Shown here: positions 8,501-16,221 of the stretch, one piece after another
Layout of the letters: each line of letters begins with the position of its first letter
Position numbering within the stretch: position 1 is the stretch's first letter
Origin: Sphingobacteriia bacterium
GTDB lineage: Bacteria; Bacteroidota; Bacteroidia; Bacteroidales; TTA-H9
Assembly (NCBI GenBank): GCA_021286705.1
Contig: JAJTBW010000020.1
Location: 1-34,021 of the forward strand
DNA length: 34,021 nucleotides
Reading direction: 5' to 3'
Made by a program: the position numbers and the translations under genes
Notes under the pieces: generated by a model
Databases searched by the model: none
Told to the model about the DNA's origin: nothing
The model's input: the letters and a program-made list of their open reading frames with translations, nothing else

Positions 8501-9131
8501 GGCATATGATATTGGTTACGGCGGATTAGATCATGTTCTTGCTTCTGGCGAAAATGTTAATGTTTTGGTTCTTGATACTGAGGTTTATAGTAATACCGGA
8601 GGTCAGGCTTCTAAATCAACTCCTGTAGGTGCAGTTGCTAAATTTGCCGCTTCAGGTAAGAAGATCAGAAAGAAAGACCTTGGTGCTATGGCAATGACTT
8701 ACGGTTACGTTTATGTTGCACAGGTTGCAATGGGAGCTAACCAATCACAGTTCTTCAAAGCATTGCGTGAGGCTGAAGCATATAATGGACCATCACTAAT
8801 CATTGCTTATTCACCATGTATTAACCATGGTTTACGCAATGGTATGGGTCGTTCACAAGAGGAGTCTAATTTAGCTGTTGAAGCAGGATACTGGCACCTA
8901 TATCGTTACAATCCATTGTTAGAAGAGGAAGGAAAAAATCCATTTGTTCTCGATAGTAAAGAACCAGATTGGAGTAAATTCCAAGCCTTCCTGAATAGTG
9001 AAGTACGTTACACTGCTCTTAAGAAAGCTTTCCCAGCTGAGGCAACTGAGCTGTTCGCTGCTGCAGAGGAGAATAGTAAATGGCGCTATAGAAGTTATCA
9101 GAGAATGGCTGAGATGGATTATACTAAATAA
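5592..9131 (+). CDS. nifJ: Pyruvate:ferredoxin (flavodoxin) oxidoreductase
   Basis: Homodimeric PFOR converting pyruvate + CoA to acetyl-CoA + CO2 and reducing ferredoxin or flavodoxin; a central enzyme of anaerobic pyruvate catabolism in the cytoplasm. The 1179-aa length is standard for the single-chain type. In order: pyrimidine-binding domain I with YPITPSSTMAE (30-40); CoA and linker domains; a ferredoxin domain with two [4Fe-4S] motifs, C692-x2-C695-x2-C698-x3-C702-P and C748-x2-C751-x2-C754-x3-C758-P; proximal cluster cysteines C816 and C819 in CAGCG, plus C844 and C1076; and a TPP motif GGDGWAYDIGYGG (966-978) with SNTGGQASKSTP (1000-1011). It is monocistronic, with its own promoter and terminator. 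The internal ferredoxin module distinguishes it from the KorAB complex upstream. Confidence 0.98.
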   Translation: MERQKKFITCDGNMAASHIAYMFSEVAAIYPITPSSTMAEYVDEWAANGRKNIFGDTVNVVEMQSEAGAAGAMHGSLQAGALSATFTASQGLLLMIPNMYKMAGELLPGVFHVSARTVASHALSIFGDHSDVMATRQTGFALLASGSVQEIMDIAAVAHLTAIKSRIPFLHFFDGFRSSHEIQKIEMLSNEDLSGFIDQDALQAFRDGALNPEHPVTRGTAQNPDVFFQAREACNRFYDAVPDLVDQYMQKITELTGREYHPFVYYGAPDAENIIVAMGSATETIREVIDYKLSKGEKVGLVIVHLYRPFSEKYFFNVLPKTVKRISVLDRTKEPGANGEPLYLDVCEMFSRRENAPLIVGGRYGLSSKDVTPSQIFAVYDNLAMAEPKNQFTVGIVDDVTFKSLPLKAEFSLAPKGTYEAKFYGLGSDGTVGANKNSIKIIGETTDKYCQAYFSYDSKKSGGFTASHLRFGDNPIRSTYLVTNPDFVACHVPSYLTKYDMLRGLKKGGIFLLNSIWDEEETKRRLPAHIKNYLAVNEINFYIINATAIAEEIGLGNRTNTIMQSAFFKVSEVIPYEKAVDEMKKFIKKSYGNKGEAIVKMNNAAVDRGSDVQKVNVPAEWAKLDAKVVLGDGGFRPEFIANVADPINAQTGDDLPVSAFLNREDGTFPSGTTRYEKRGIAVNVPEWQADNCIQCNQCAYVCPHAAIRPFLLNEEDLKNAPEGTRTIKTNGKGLEEVTFRIQVSVLDCTGCGNCADVCPAKTKALEMKPLGEQMAEVERFEYMDTKVGYKEQYFDKTKSVKNSQFAQPLFEFSGACAGCGETPYIKTITQLFGEQMMVANATGCSSIYGGSAPSTPYSEHHKSGFGPAWANSLFEDNAEYGFGLATGVSKMRERIALRMRGALEGQLSDELRAAFTAWLDGKESTEASKAASEALLPLLEKSNDALAHEIISLKQYLVKKSQWIIGGDGWAYDIGYGGLDHVLASGENVNVLVLDTEVYSNTGGQASKSTPVGAVAKFAASGKKIRKKDLGAMAMTYGYVYVAQVAMGANQSQFFKALREAEAYNGPSLIIAYSPCINHGLRNGMGRSQEESNLAVEAGYWHLYRYNPLLEEEGKNPFVLDSKEPDWSKFQAFLNSEVRYTALKKAFPAEATELFAAAEENSKWRYRSYQRMAEMDYTK

Positions 9132-9153
9132 GGTAATCTGTTGATATAGTAAG

Positions 9154-9183
9154 AAAGGGTTCGACTTGTCGAGCCCTTTTTTT
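9154..9183 (+). terminator. Terminator of nifJ
   Basis: AAAGGGTTCGAC (9154-9165) pairs with GTCGAGCCCTTT (9168-9179) with one G-U pair and a tight loop, followed by T residues through 9183. It lies 22 nt after the stop codon. Confidence 0.9.
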
Positions 9184-9247
9184 ATATAAGAGGTTGTCTT
9201 TTAGGGATACTGGCTACTGATCGCTACATTCAGGAATTCAAAGATTA

Positions 9248-9360
9248 GCATCTGGCATCTGGCATCTGGCACCGACATCTGGCATCTGGCATCTGGCATC
9301 TAGCATCTAGCATCTGGCATCTGGCATCTGGCATCTAGCATCTGGCATCTGGCATCTGGC
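9248..9360. repeat. Tandem heptamer array GCATCTG/GCATCTA, about 16 units
   Basis: A 113-bp array of period 7. Most units are GCATCTG and three are GCATCTA; one degenerate unit (GCACCGA, 9269-9275) is followed by a six-base CATCTG. The array lies between the nifJ terminator and the 3' end of the convergent M28 peptidase gene. Immediately upstream, 9203-9224 contains a diverged copy of the GCCAGTA-type heptamers (reverse strand), and GAATTCAA at 9234-9241 recalls the TTGAATTC module near the right edge. It contains no coding frame. Confidence 0.95.
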
Positions 9361-9416
9361 TATTTGCAGATTGTGATGAAATTCAATGTTAAGAAATTAA
9401 AGATGTTAGGGTATCG

Positions 9417-10592
9417 TTAGATTATAATAACTTTCTTAATAAAAGATTCGCCATTGGCTGATTTTATTCTTACTAGGACCATTCCTTTTGAATAACCGCT
9501 CAGGTTGATGGTTAGCTTACCAGTGGCATGATGTTGACTTAGTAAAGCACCAGAAGTAGAGAATAGAGAAACCTCGAATGGCTCAAGGAGATTATTACTA
9601 ATCGTGATTAGGTGATGGGTGATTGTAGGCCACAACTTGAAAGGGTCATACTTGATATGGTTAAATCCGGTGCTAATATCATATGCAGAAGCCCATTCAG
9701 CTGTAGCACACATTACAACTTGTCCAACGTTAAACAGATAGTTGGTATCCATGTTGATAATCTTATCATTGGCGGTATGGACGAAAGAAGACTCATTCGA
9801 TTCATAAAGTCCGGTAATGATATAACCTGCTTCCTGAAATGGTACATAATCTGAGCCATAAGCCATATAGGTTTTTGCCTGTAATGTGGTATAAAGTTCA
9901 GTCATAGTCATTAATGAATCGGTATAAGCTGCACTAACCGTGTTGTTGCTGGTAGGCGCTGATTCATCTCTTTCGCAGGTTATAAAAAGGTTAGGTTCTG
10001 TCTTAATTCCTCCCACCTCGTCGATGTTGAATACAATCTTGATGTCGGTTCTTTGTGGCACCGCGATAGAATTAACATAGTGTGATGATCCTATTAATCC
10101 ATTTTCCTCAGCACTGAAATGACAAAATCTAATCGAGGTTTTAGTAGGAATAGCCTTGAGAATACGAGCTATCTCCATTAAGATGATCGTACCAGAGCCA
10201 TTGTCATTTGCTCCCGGACCGTTTTTAGTATCATAATGCGAGGTTAAATAGACAAATTTATCAGGGGTCTCTGTTCCTGTTTTTTCTATTATAAGATTAC
10301 AAAGTTGCTTTCCATTATAGTTAAAGCTATCTCTTTGAATTATTTCATAACCCAGACTACTATAGTATGCTTCAATCCAATTGGCTGTATTGGTTAAAGC
10401 AGCTGATCCCGGGGATTTAACTCCTAGTGATTCAAAGGTTTTAAGATTTACCATCATGGAATCCTGCCGAACAAGCGAGACGAGTGAGTCGACAAATGAT
10501 GAATAGGTTTGACTGAAGACACTTTCTAGTGGACAGGTGGCTAAGAGAAGAAGAAAGGTAATTCTCAATATCTTATAAGAATGATCTATCAT
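9417..10592 (-). CDS. Secreted M28-family zinc aminopeptidase with T9SS C-terminal sorting domain
   Basis: An extracellular metallo-exopeptidase. Residues 1-28 form a signal peptide (hydrophobic ITFLLLLATC, likely cut after SVFS). The catalytic domain has the five M28 metal ligands in order: H119 (SHYDTKNG), D130 (GANDNGSG), the SAEE pair E162/E163, D191 (NIDEVGG) and H272 (SFVHTAND). Residues from about 318 to 391 form a short beta domain ending GMVLVRIKSANGESFIKKVIII, which fits the type A (Por secretion) sorting domain, so export by T9SS is expected. The divergent GT-C gene shares its upstream region; a weak -7-like TACCTTCG lies on the minus strand at 10641-10648. The exact substrate cannot be told. 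Confidence 0.92.
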   Translation of the reverse strand: MIDHSYKILRITFLLLLATCPLESVFSQTYSSFVDSLVSLVRQDSMMVNLKTFESLGVKSPGSAALTNTANWIEAYYSSLGYEIIQRDSFNYNGKQLCNLIIEKTGTETPDKFVYLTSHYDTKNGPGANDNGSGTIILMEIARILKAIPTKTSIRFCHFSAEENGLIGSSHYVNSIAVPQRTDIKIVFNIDEVGGIKTEPNLFITCERDESAPTSNNTVSAAYTDSLMTMTELYTTLQAKTYMAYGSDYVPFQEAGYIITGLYESNESSFVHTANDKIINMDTNYLFNVGQVVMCATAEWASAYDISTGFNHIKYDPFKLWPTITHHLITISNNLLEPFEVSLFSTSGALLSQHHATGKLTINLSGYSKGMVLVRIKSANGESFIKKVIII

Positions 10593-10693
10593 GATTTTAA
10601 AGGTTAATCTTTTATGGCTGATTTATTCAGATTATAGCGTCGAAGGTATATATAAAAGGCCATTTCAGAAAGAAAAGATTCTGAGCAAACCTT

Positions 10694-10701
10694 TACCTTT
10701 G
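10694..10701 (+). promoter_or_regulatory. Probable -7 element upstream of the GT-C gene
   Basis: TACCTTTG, an exact TAnnTTTG match, ends 17 nt before the ATG at 10719, giving a very short leader. Confidence 0.55.
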
Positions 10702-10718
10702 TAGAAATAACCGGAAAA

Positions 10719-12536
10719 ATGGATTTGACAAGAATTGAGAAAAGGTACTATGGGATCTTAGTTGTGTTGGTTTTTACCTATCTCGTCCTTAGATCTATTT
10801 ATGTCCCATTCGTTTATGATGAGGCAGCCACTTTCTTTATCTATATTAGACTCAATGAGTGGGTTCCATGGTTTTCTTATTGGGATGCCAATAACCATTT
10901 GCTTAACTCAGCTTTGGGAGTTCTTTTTTATCAATTATTTGGTAAGAGTGAGTTTGTTCTGAGACTTCCCTCGTTGCTCTCTTTTTTGTTCTATGCCATT
11001 GCAACAATAGGGATTTCTCGTTTTTTTTCAAGGGAGGTATTACGATATAGTTTTGTATCAGTAATGGTATTAATGCCGGGGTTTCTTGAATTCTTTGCCT
11101 TAGCCAGAGGATATGGATTAAGTATTTCATTTCTGACGCTTTCGGTATGGTATGCTTTAAAATATATAAATGGGGCGCAAGAGCGAAGTGCATTTGCAGC
11201 GTTATGGCTCATTATTGCTGCAACCGCTGCTAATATGTCTCTGTTAAACTCGGCAATAATAACATTGGTATTGGTATCGGTTATTTGGTTTTTACGTAAT
11301 GGGGTTGATAAGTTGATAGTTTACCTCTTCTTGGTTATACCTGGTTTAATCATGCTCTCTTTTTTCGGTACATATAGTATGGCATTGAAGGAACGGAATT
11401 TATTGTATTATGGGCCAGAAACAGAGTTATGGAGCGTTACTTTTAAGTCATTTTCGTTGATGATGGCTGGAACCGATATGATTTGGATGCGGACTTCCAT
11501 CGCACTGGCATTCATTATTGCGCTTTTTGTAGGAGCTGTTTTTGTCTTCAGGAATATTGTTAAATACAACTTTCTTAAACCGTTAAACTATGTTTATCTC
11601 GTATTTGCTGGAAATGTTGCTGCAATTGCGTTGATGAATCTTTTACTTAAGGTTAATCTGCCGGAGGATCGTACCGGTATATACCTATTCCCAATGGTTG
11701 TAATAGTAATGTTCTTTTTGGTAAATGAGATAAAGGGTGTAACTAAAAGATTTTATCGTTCAGATATTATTTTAACGCCAGTATTTGCAATGGTTCTTCC
11801 TCTTTTTTGGATGGTGAATGTGTCATTTACCTCTGTTTATAAAGATAACTATTTTCCACGCAGTTTTGTTGATTCTATCTATTCTGAGTGGTCAAAGACT
11901 GGTGATGAATATCCTCCTTTAGTTGGTGGTACAAAAGGCCGTGATTACCCGTTAGCATGGGAGTCTTTTGTTAGGGATAAGAGTGTTACGCGCATTGAGA
12001 AAAACGGGTTTCCTAATCAAGCTTGTGATTTCGTTATAATTGAACCATCGCTCTATAAAGATTTTAGGGGTAATTACCGGTTGATGGATTCTACTTCGGT
12101 AACCGGTTATTGCTTAATGAGAAGGAAAGTGTTTTTAAAGAGGAGGTCGATTGCTGTGGTGGACTGCTTAGAATCTGAAGGGCCTGATAGAGGAGCGTAT
12201 TACAACTTTAATGATTTTTATGTGGACACTTTGAGAGGCAAAGCACTTGAATTAAGGTGGAATGTTAGAGTGGTAGTACCAGGTAATGGTTGGGGAGGAA
12301 GGTTGGTTTATGAGTTAACTGACCGGAACGACTCTGTTATAGATTACCAGAGTATCCAGCTTGAGAGGTTGTCTCATAAATACAGAAATGGTAGTCCGCT
12401 GAAAGTTAGTATGCTACTTCCGGCACTTCCAAGCGATGCTTATAGGTTGCACTGTTTTTTCTGGAATACAGATTCTATTCCGCTTCATTTACGATCGGGG
12501 AGGATAAATTTGATGTTATTGAAGGAAATGGAATAG
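10719..12536 (+). CDS. GT-C fold membrane glycosyltransferase, GT39/ArnT-like
   Basis: A polytopic inner-membrane protein of 605 aa. The first half to about residue 365 has roughly ten hydrophobic segments; the remainder is mostly soluble and probably periplasmic. The first periplasmic loop carries an acidic pair D34-E35 in FVYDEAATFF, and residues 57-86 (ANNHLLNSALG...LFGKSEFVLRLPSL) match the pattern seen after TM2 in GT39/ArnT-type polyprenyl-phosphate-sugar transferases. It is therefore expected to transfer a sugar from a lipid carrier to an envelope acceptor. Donor and acceptor cannot be inferred, and no lipid-A or glycan cluster is adjacent. It is followed, after a 118-nt gap in which I see no terminator, by a T9SS cargo gene. 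Confidence 0.75.
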   Translation: MDLTRIEKRYYGILVVLVFTYLVLRSIYVPFVYDEAATFFIYIRLNEWVPWFSYWDANNHLLNSALGVLFYQLFGKSEFVLRLPSLLSFLFYAIATIGISRFFSREVLRYSFVSVMVLMPGFLEFFALARGYGLSISFLTLSVWYALKYINGAQERSAFAALWLIIAATAANMSLLNSAIITLVLVSVIWFLRNGVDKLIVYLFLVIPGLIMLSFFGTYSMALKERNLLYYGPETELWSVTFKSFSLMMAGTDMIWMRTSIALAFIIALFVGAVFVFRNIVKYNFLKPLNYVYLVFAGNVAAIALMNLLLKVNLPEDRTGIYLFPMVVIVMFFLVNEIKGVTKRFYRSDIILTPVFAMVLPLFWMVNVSFTSVYKDNYFPRSFVDSIYSEWSKTGDEYPPLVGGTKGRDYPLAWESFVRDKSVTRIEKNGFPNQACDFVIIEPSLYKDFRGNYRLMDSTSVTGYCLMRRKVFLKRRSIAVVDCLESEGPDRGAYYNFNDFYVDTLRGKALELRWNVRVVVPGNGWGGRLVYELTDRNDSVIDYQSIQLERLSHKYRNGSPLKVSMLLPALPSDAYRLHCFFWNTDSIPLHLRSGRINLMLLKEME

Positions 12537-12654
12537 AAATTGATGGTTCAATTTCAGTATACAGATTATCTCTACACTTTGAGATAAAGTGGCTGGAGTA
12601 ATAAAATGAATCTAAGAAAAGAAATATCTAACTTGAAATACCGTTAAGTCAGGC

Positions 12655-14673
12655 ATGATGCGACGATTGTTGTTATTTACTCTAATGATTAGCCTTATAT
12701 ATTCAGTTAAGGCCATTGAGGTTCCAAAGGCTGGATTTACTGCCGCTGATGTAGCTCCTAATGGGGATGTGATTTTAAGGTGGAAGATTATTAAGTTGCT
12801 AGTCGATACCCGGAATGTGATAGTTTATCATGCTGTTGGAAATGGGTCATTTCAGAGGTTAACGAAGGGAATCGATTTAGCTTCATTGATGTACACTCAT
12901 ATAGGTGGTGCAGCGGACAATGCAGTTCATAAGTACTTTATGGTAGTTCCAAATACCTCTTTGGATACAGTAGTCTCTGATACAGTTAGTACCATAATTT
13001 CAAATGCTGTCTCAATTAATGATGCACGTATAGGGGTCTCATGGAATTCGGCTTTAGTCAGGCCTGGTTATATCTGGAATGGGTATTATCAGGTGTATGT
13101 CACTGATCCGGGTGGCTCAGCCGTTTTTATTGACAGTACATCTTCTTTATCTTATGAGTGGACAGCCGATCATTGTATTGAAGGGGTAAAAATGAGTATC
13201 AAATGGAGTGTCTCGGGTGATACGAGTAACACGGTATCGACTGGGCCACTTGTTGATCTCTTTGATCCGGTATCTCCTGTTGTGGATAGTGTGAGTGTTC
13301 AAGACAATGGAATCAACATAATCGGATGGGAGAAAAGCATAGCCCCTGATATTGGGGGTTATATTGTTCTAGCCTATAGGGCAGGAGTTTGGGATACTCT
13401 CTCTGTATTGAATAGTCCTGATAGTTTAAGATATATTGATTCAACGGCTAATAGTTCGATGAGCAGTTGGACCTATGCGGTGTCTGCCTTAGACTGGTGC
13501 GGTAATGCCTCCGGAGACCTAGGGATACCGCGGAAATTGAGCACAATTTTTTTAGAGAAGCCTGATTATATTAAATGCGAGGACAATCTCTCTTTAAGTT
13601 GGAGTGCCTATACTAATTCTTCAGATAGTCTGATAGGTTATGAGATCTTACTCAATGAAAGTGGTACAGGGTGGTATATCGCCGATACAGTACCACCCGA
13701 TTCGTTGCAGTGCAAGATTAAAGGATTAAATGATAGAAAACTATATTCGATAAAGGTTCGGGCTTTGGGTTTTGAAGGAAGCTTCTCTTCGACAAGCAAC
13801 CAACGTACGGTTTATATTGTTAAACCGGTTCGTCCGAAATATGTCTTGATAAGAACTGCCAGCGTTTTAGAGAATCAATTAGCTCAATTGTTTATAGAGG
13901 CTGATACTACTATTAACATTACAGGCTATCAGATTTGGCGTTCTACAGATGGGAAACCTGAAGTTCTTGCTGGTGTAATCAGTGATCCGGGAAGGCAGCT
14001 CTTTTATTGGACAGATAGTTTAGCTCGGCCTGCAGTAAGAATTTATTCTTATCGGGTAGCCTCTCTGGATAGCTGTGGTAACCCCGGTACATGGTCGCAA
14101 TATTTCGAGACTGTTAAAGTGAATCTGGTGAATCAAACATTGGGCGAGATAGACTGGAATAAGCCTGACGGTTTTGATGTGATTCAGTATGATGTCTTGA
14201 GGAAAAGTGATAGTAGTTGGCAGTTGCTCTCAACGGTCTCAAGTGAAACTTATAATGATGTCGATATGCCTACTCTCTCTGTAGAGCAGGATCTATATTA
14301 TCGGATCAGGATTATTGGCCATCCGTATGACTCTATAGAGCTGACTGATACAGCATACTCTTCTATCCTCCATATTATTCCGAAGTTTCGTATGTGGGTT
14401 CCAAATGCTTTCCGCCCGGGCGGAGGGTTTAATGATCAGTTTAAGCCTAAAGCGTGGGCTGTTAAACCTCATAGTTATACTATGTTTATCTATTCTAGAT
14501 TTGGTCAATTGATTTGGCAGACAGAGGATCTGGACGTAGGATGGGATGGAACAATTAATGGGGAGGATGTTCCTGGTGGTGTATACGCTTGGGTGATACG
14601 ATTGACAACCAATAAAGGAAGAATCGAGGAGCAATCAGGAAGTGTAGTTTTATTACGATCCGAAAACAATTAA
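12655..14673 (+). CDS. Secreted fibronectin-III-like protein with gliding-motility C-terminal (T9SS type B) domain
   Basis: 672 aa. An N-terminal signal peptide ([20 protein letters not shown]) precedes several beta-sandwich, fibronectin-III-like segments (roughly 120-570) with repeated patterns such as [15 protein letters not shown] and [15 protein letters not shown]. The last 96 residues (577-672) contain [31 protein letters not shown] and [18 protein letters not shown]. These are hallmarks of the gliding-motility-associated/CHU C-terminal domain used as the T9SS type B signal. It is therefore likely exported and attached to, or released from, the cell surface. No enzymatic motif was seen; an adhesin or structural role is plausible but unproven. 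The start could equally be the second Met (12658). Confidence 0.9.
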   Translation: MMRRLLLFTLMISLIYSVKAIEVPKAGFTAADVAPNGDVILRWKIIKLLVDTRNVIVYHAVGNGSFQRLTKGIDLASLMYTHIGGAADNAVHKYFMVVPNTSLDTVVSDTVSTIISNAVSINDARIGVSWNSALVRPGYIWNGYYQVYVTDPGGSAVFIDSTSSLSYEWTADHCIEGVKMSIKWSVSGDTSNTVSTGPLVDLFDPVSPVVDSVSVQDNGINIIGWEKSIAPDIGGYIVLAYRAGVWDTLSVLNSPDSLRYIDSTANSSMSSWTYAVSALDWCGNASGDLGIPRKLSTIFLEKPDYIKCEDNLSLSWSAYTNSSDSLIGYEILLNESGTGWYIADTVPPDSLQCKIKGLNDRKLYSIKVRALGFEGSFSSTSNQRTVYIVKPVRPKYVLIRTASVLENQLAQLFIEADTTINITGYQIWRSTDGKPEVLAGVISDPGRQLFYWTDSLARPAVRIYSYRVASLDSCGNPGTWSQYFETVKVNLVNQTLGEIDWNKPDGFDVIQYDVLRKSDSSWQLLSTVSSETYNDVDMPTLSVEQDLYYRIRIIGHPYDSIELTDTAYSSILHIIPKFRMWVPNAFRPGGGFNDQFKPKAWAVKPHSYTMFIYSRFGQLIWQTEDLDVGWDGTINGEDVPGGVYAWVIRLTTNKGRIEEQSGSVVLLRSENN

Positions 14674-14691
14674 TAGATTTCTCATTTTTCA

Positions 14692-14699
14692 TACCTTTG
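14692..14699 (+). promoter_or_regulatory. Probable -7 element of the guaB promoter
   Basis: TACCTTTG (TAnnTTTG) begins 18 nt after the previous stop codon. It covers the TTG at 14697 that would be the longest-ORF start of guaB, supporting ATG 14718 as the true start. Confidence 0.6.
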
Positions 14700-14717
14700 C
14701 ACCTCAAAGTCATAGTC

Positions 14718-16184
14718 ATGTCAATAAATACTAATAAAGTCGCAGGAGAAGCCCTAACCTACGATGATGTTTTGCTTATACCGGCATATTCAGAGGTTCT
14801 GCCCAGAGAGGTAGATTTAACAACAAAGTTCAGTAGAAACATCGGTTTAAGGATACCAATTGTTTCAGCTGCAATGGATACGGTTACCGAATCTGATCTG
14901 GCGATTGCAATTGCCCGTCAGGGAGGTATTGGTGTATTACATAAGAACATGACCATCGAGGCGCAAGCCGCCGAGGTACGAAAGGTAAAACGTGCTGAAG
15001 CGGGGATTATCCTTGATCCTATAACCCTTCCTCAGGATGCGGTTGTTGGCGATGCTTACGCCATTATGCGCGAATTTAAGATTGGGGGTATTCCTATCAT
15101 AGATGAAAATAAACATCTGGTTGGTATTGTAACCAATCGCGACTTAAGGTTTGAACGTAATATGGCGAAGCCCATCTCAGATGTTATGACTCGTGAACTC
15201 ATTACTACTGGTGAGCTTACCGATTTGCAGACAGCAGGTGAGATGCTTCAAAAATATAAGATAGAGAAGTTACCTGTAATAAATGACTCTGGCGTTCTTG
15301 TTGGGCTTATTACTTACAAAGACTTTATGCGTTTAAAGGATGCTCCAAATGCCTGTAAGGATAGTAAGGGTCGTTTAAGGGTTGCTGCAGCAGTTGGAAT
15401 AGCTAGTGACACTTTACAACGTGCCGCTGCCCTGATCTCTGAAGGAGTTGATGCGGTCATTATAGATACAGCTCATGGACATAGTCGTGGGGTAATCGAA
15501 ATGGCGTCTCAGGTAAAGAAAGCTTTTCCCAATGTTGATCTTATTGTTGGAAATATCGCCACGGCAGAGGCAGCTCGAGATCTGGCTGCCATTGGAGTAG
15601 ATGCAGTAAAGGTTGGCATTGGCCCCGGCTCAATTTGTACAACACGTGTCGTGGCTGGTATTGGAATGCCACAGTTGACGGCTGTCATGGAAGTTTCTGA
15701 GGCCTTAAAAGGCACGGGAATTCCCGTTATTGCTGATGGAGGTATTCGTTATACAGGAGATATCGTAAAGGCATTGGCTGGTGGTGCAGATACCATCATG
15801 GCAGGTTCGCTGTTTGCCGGAGTCGATGAATCTCCAGGTGAAACCATCCTATATGAAGGAAGGAAGTATAAGGCCTACCGTGGCATGGGTTCAGTAGAGG
15901 CTATGCAGCAAGGTAGCAAAGATCGTTACTTCCAGGACATGGAGGAAGATATAAAGAAGCTTGTTCCCGAAGGAATCGTAGGCCGCGTAGCCTATAAGGG
16001 TTCTTTAAGTGAAGTAATCCACCAGTTAATAGGGGGATTACGTGCAGGCATGGGTTATACCGGTTCATCAAGTATTGAATCGTTGAAGAAAGCCCGCTTT
16101 GTAAGAATAACCCAAGCTGGTATCATTGAAAGTCATCCTCACGATATTACAATAACTCGTGAGGCTCCAAACTATACACGATAA
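14718..16184 (+). CDS. guaB: IMP dehydrogenase
   Basis: Oxidises IMP to XMP with NAD+, the committed step of guanine nucleotide synthesis, in the cytoplasm. The 488-aa length is typical. The N-terminus [20 protein letters not shown] is diagnostic. Two CBS domains occupy roughly residues 95-210. The catalytic loop GPGSICTTR (302-310) carries C307, followed by the phosphate-binding [11 protein letters not shown] (338-348) and the flap region [14 protein letters not shown] (383-396). The open frame extends to a TTG at 14697, but that codon overlaps the promoter -7 element. The parvulin-type gene follows 37 nt later without a visible terminator, so the two may be cotranscribed. Confidence 0.98.
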   Translation: MSINTNKVAGEALTYDDVLLIPAYSEVLPREVDLTTKFSRNIGLRIPIVSAAMDTVTESDLAIAIARQGGIGVLHKNMTIEAQAAEVRKVKRAEAGIILDPITLPQDAVVGDAYAIMREFKIGGIPIIDENKHLVGIVTNRDLRFERNMAKPISDVMTRELITTGELTDLQTAGEMLQKYKIEKLPVINDSGVLVGLITYKDFMRLKDAPNACKDSKGRLRVAAAVGIASDTLQRAAALISEGVDAVIIDTAHGHSRGVIEMASQVKKAFPNVDLIVGNIATAEAARDLAAIGVDAVKVGIGPGSICTTRVVAGIGMPQLTAVMEVSEALKGTGIPVIADGGIRYTGDIVKALAGGADTIMAGSLFAGVDESPGETILYEGRKYKAYRGMGSVEAMQQGSKDRYFQDMEEDIKKLVPEGIVGRVAYKGSLSEVIHQLIGGLRAGMGYTGSSSIESLKKARFVRITQAGIIESHPHDITITREAPNYTR

Positions 16185-16221
16185 CCTGTTGTTAATTTAA
16201 CCCCATCTTAAAAACAAAACT

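Noticed and set aside
9248-9360. Heptamer array as a CRISPR array
   Set aside because: There are no spacers; units of 7 nt follow each other directly and no cas genes are nearby.
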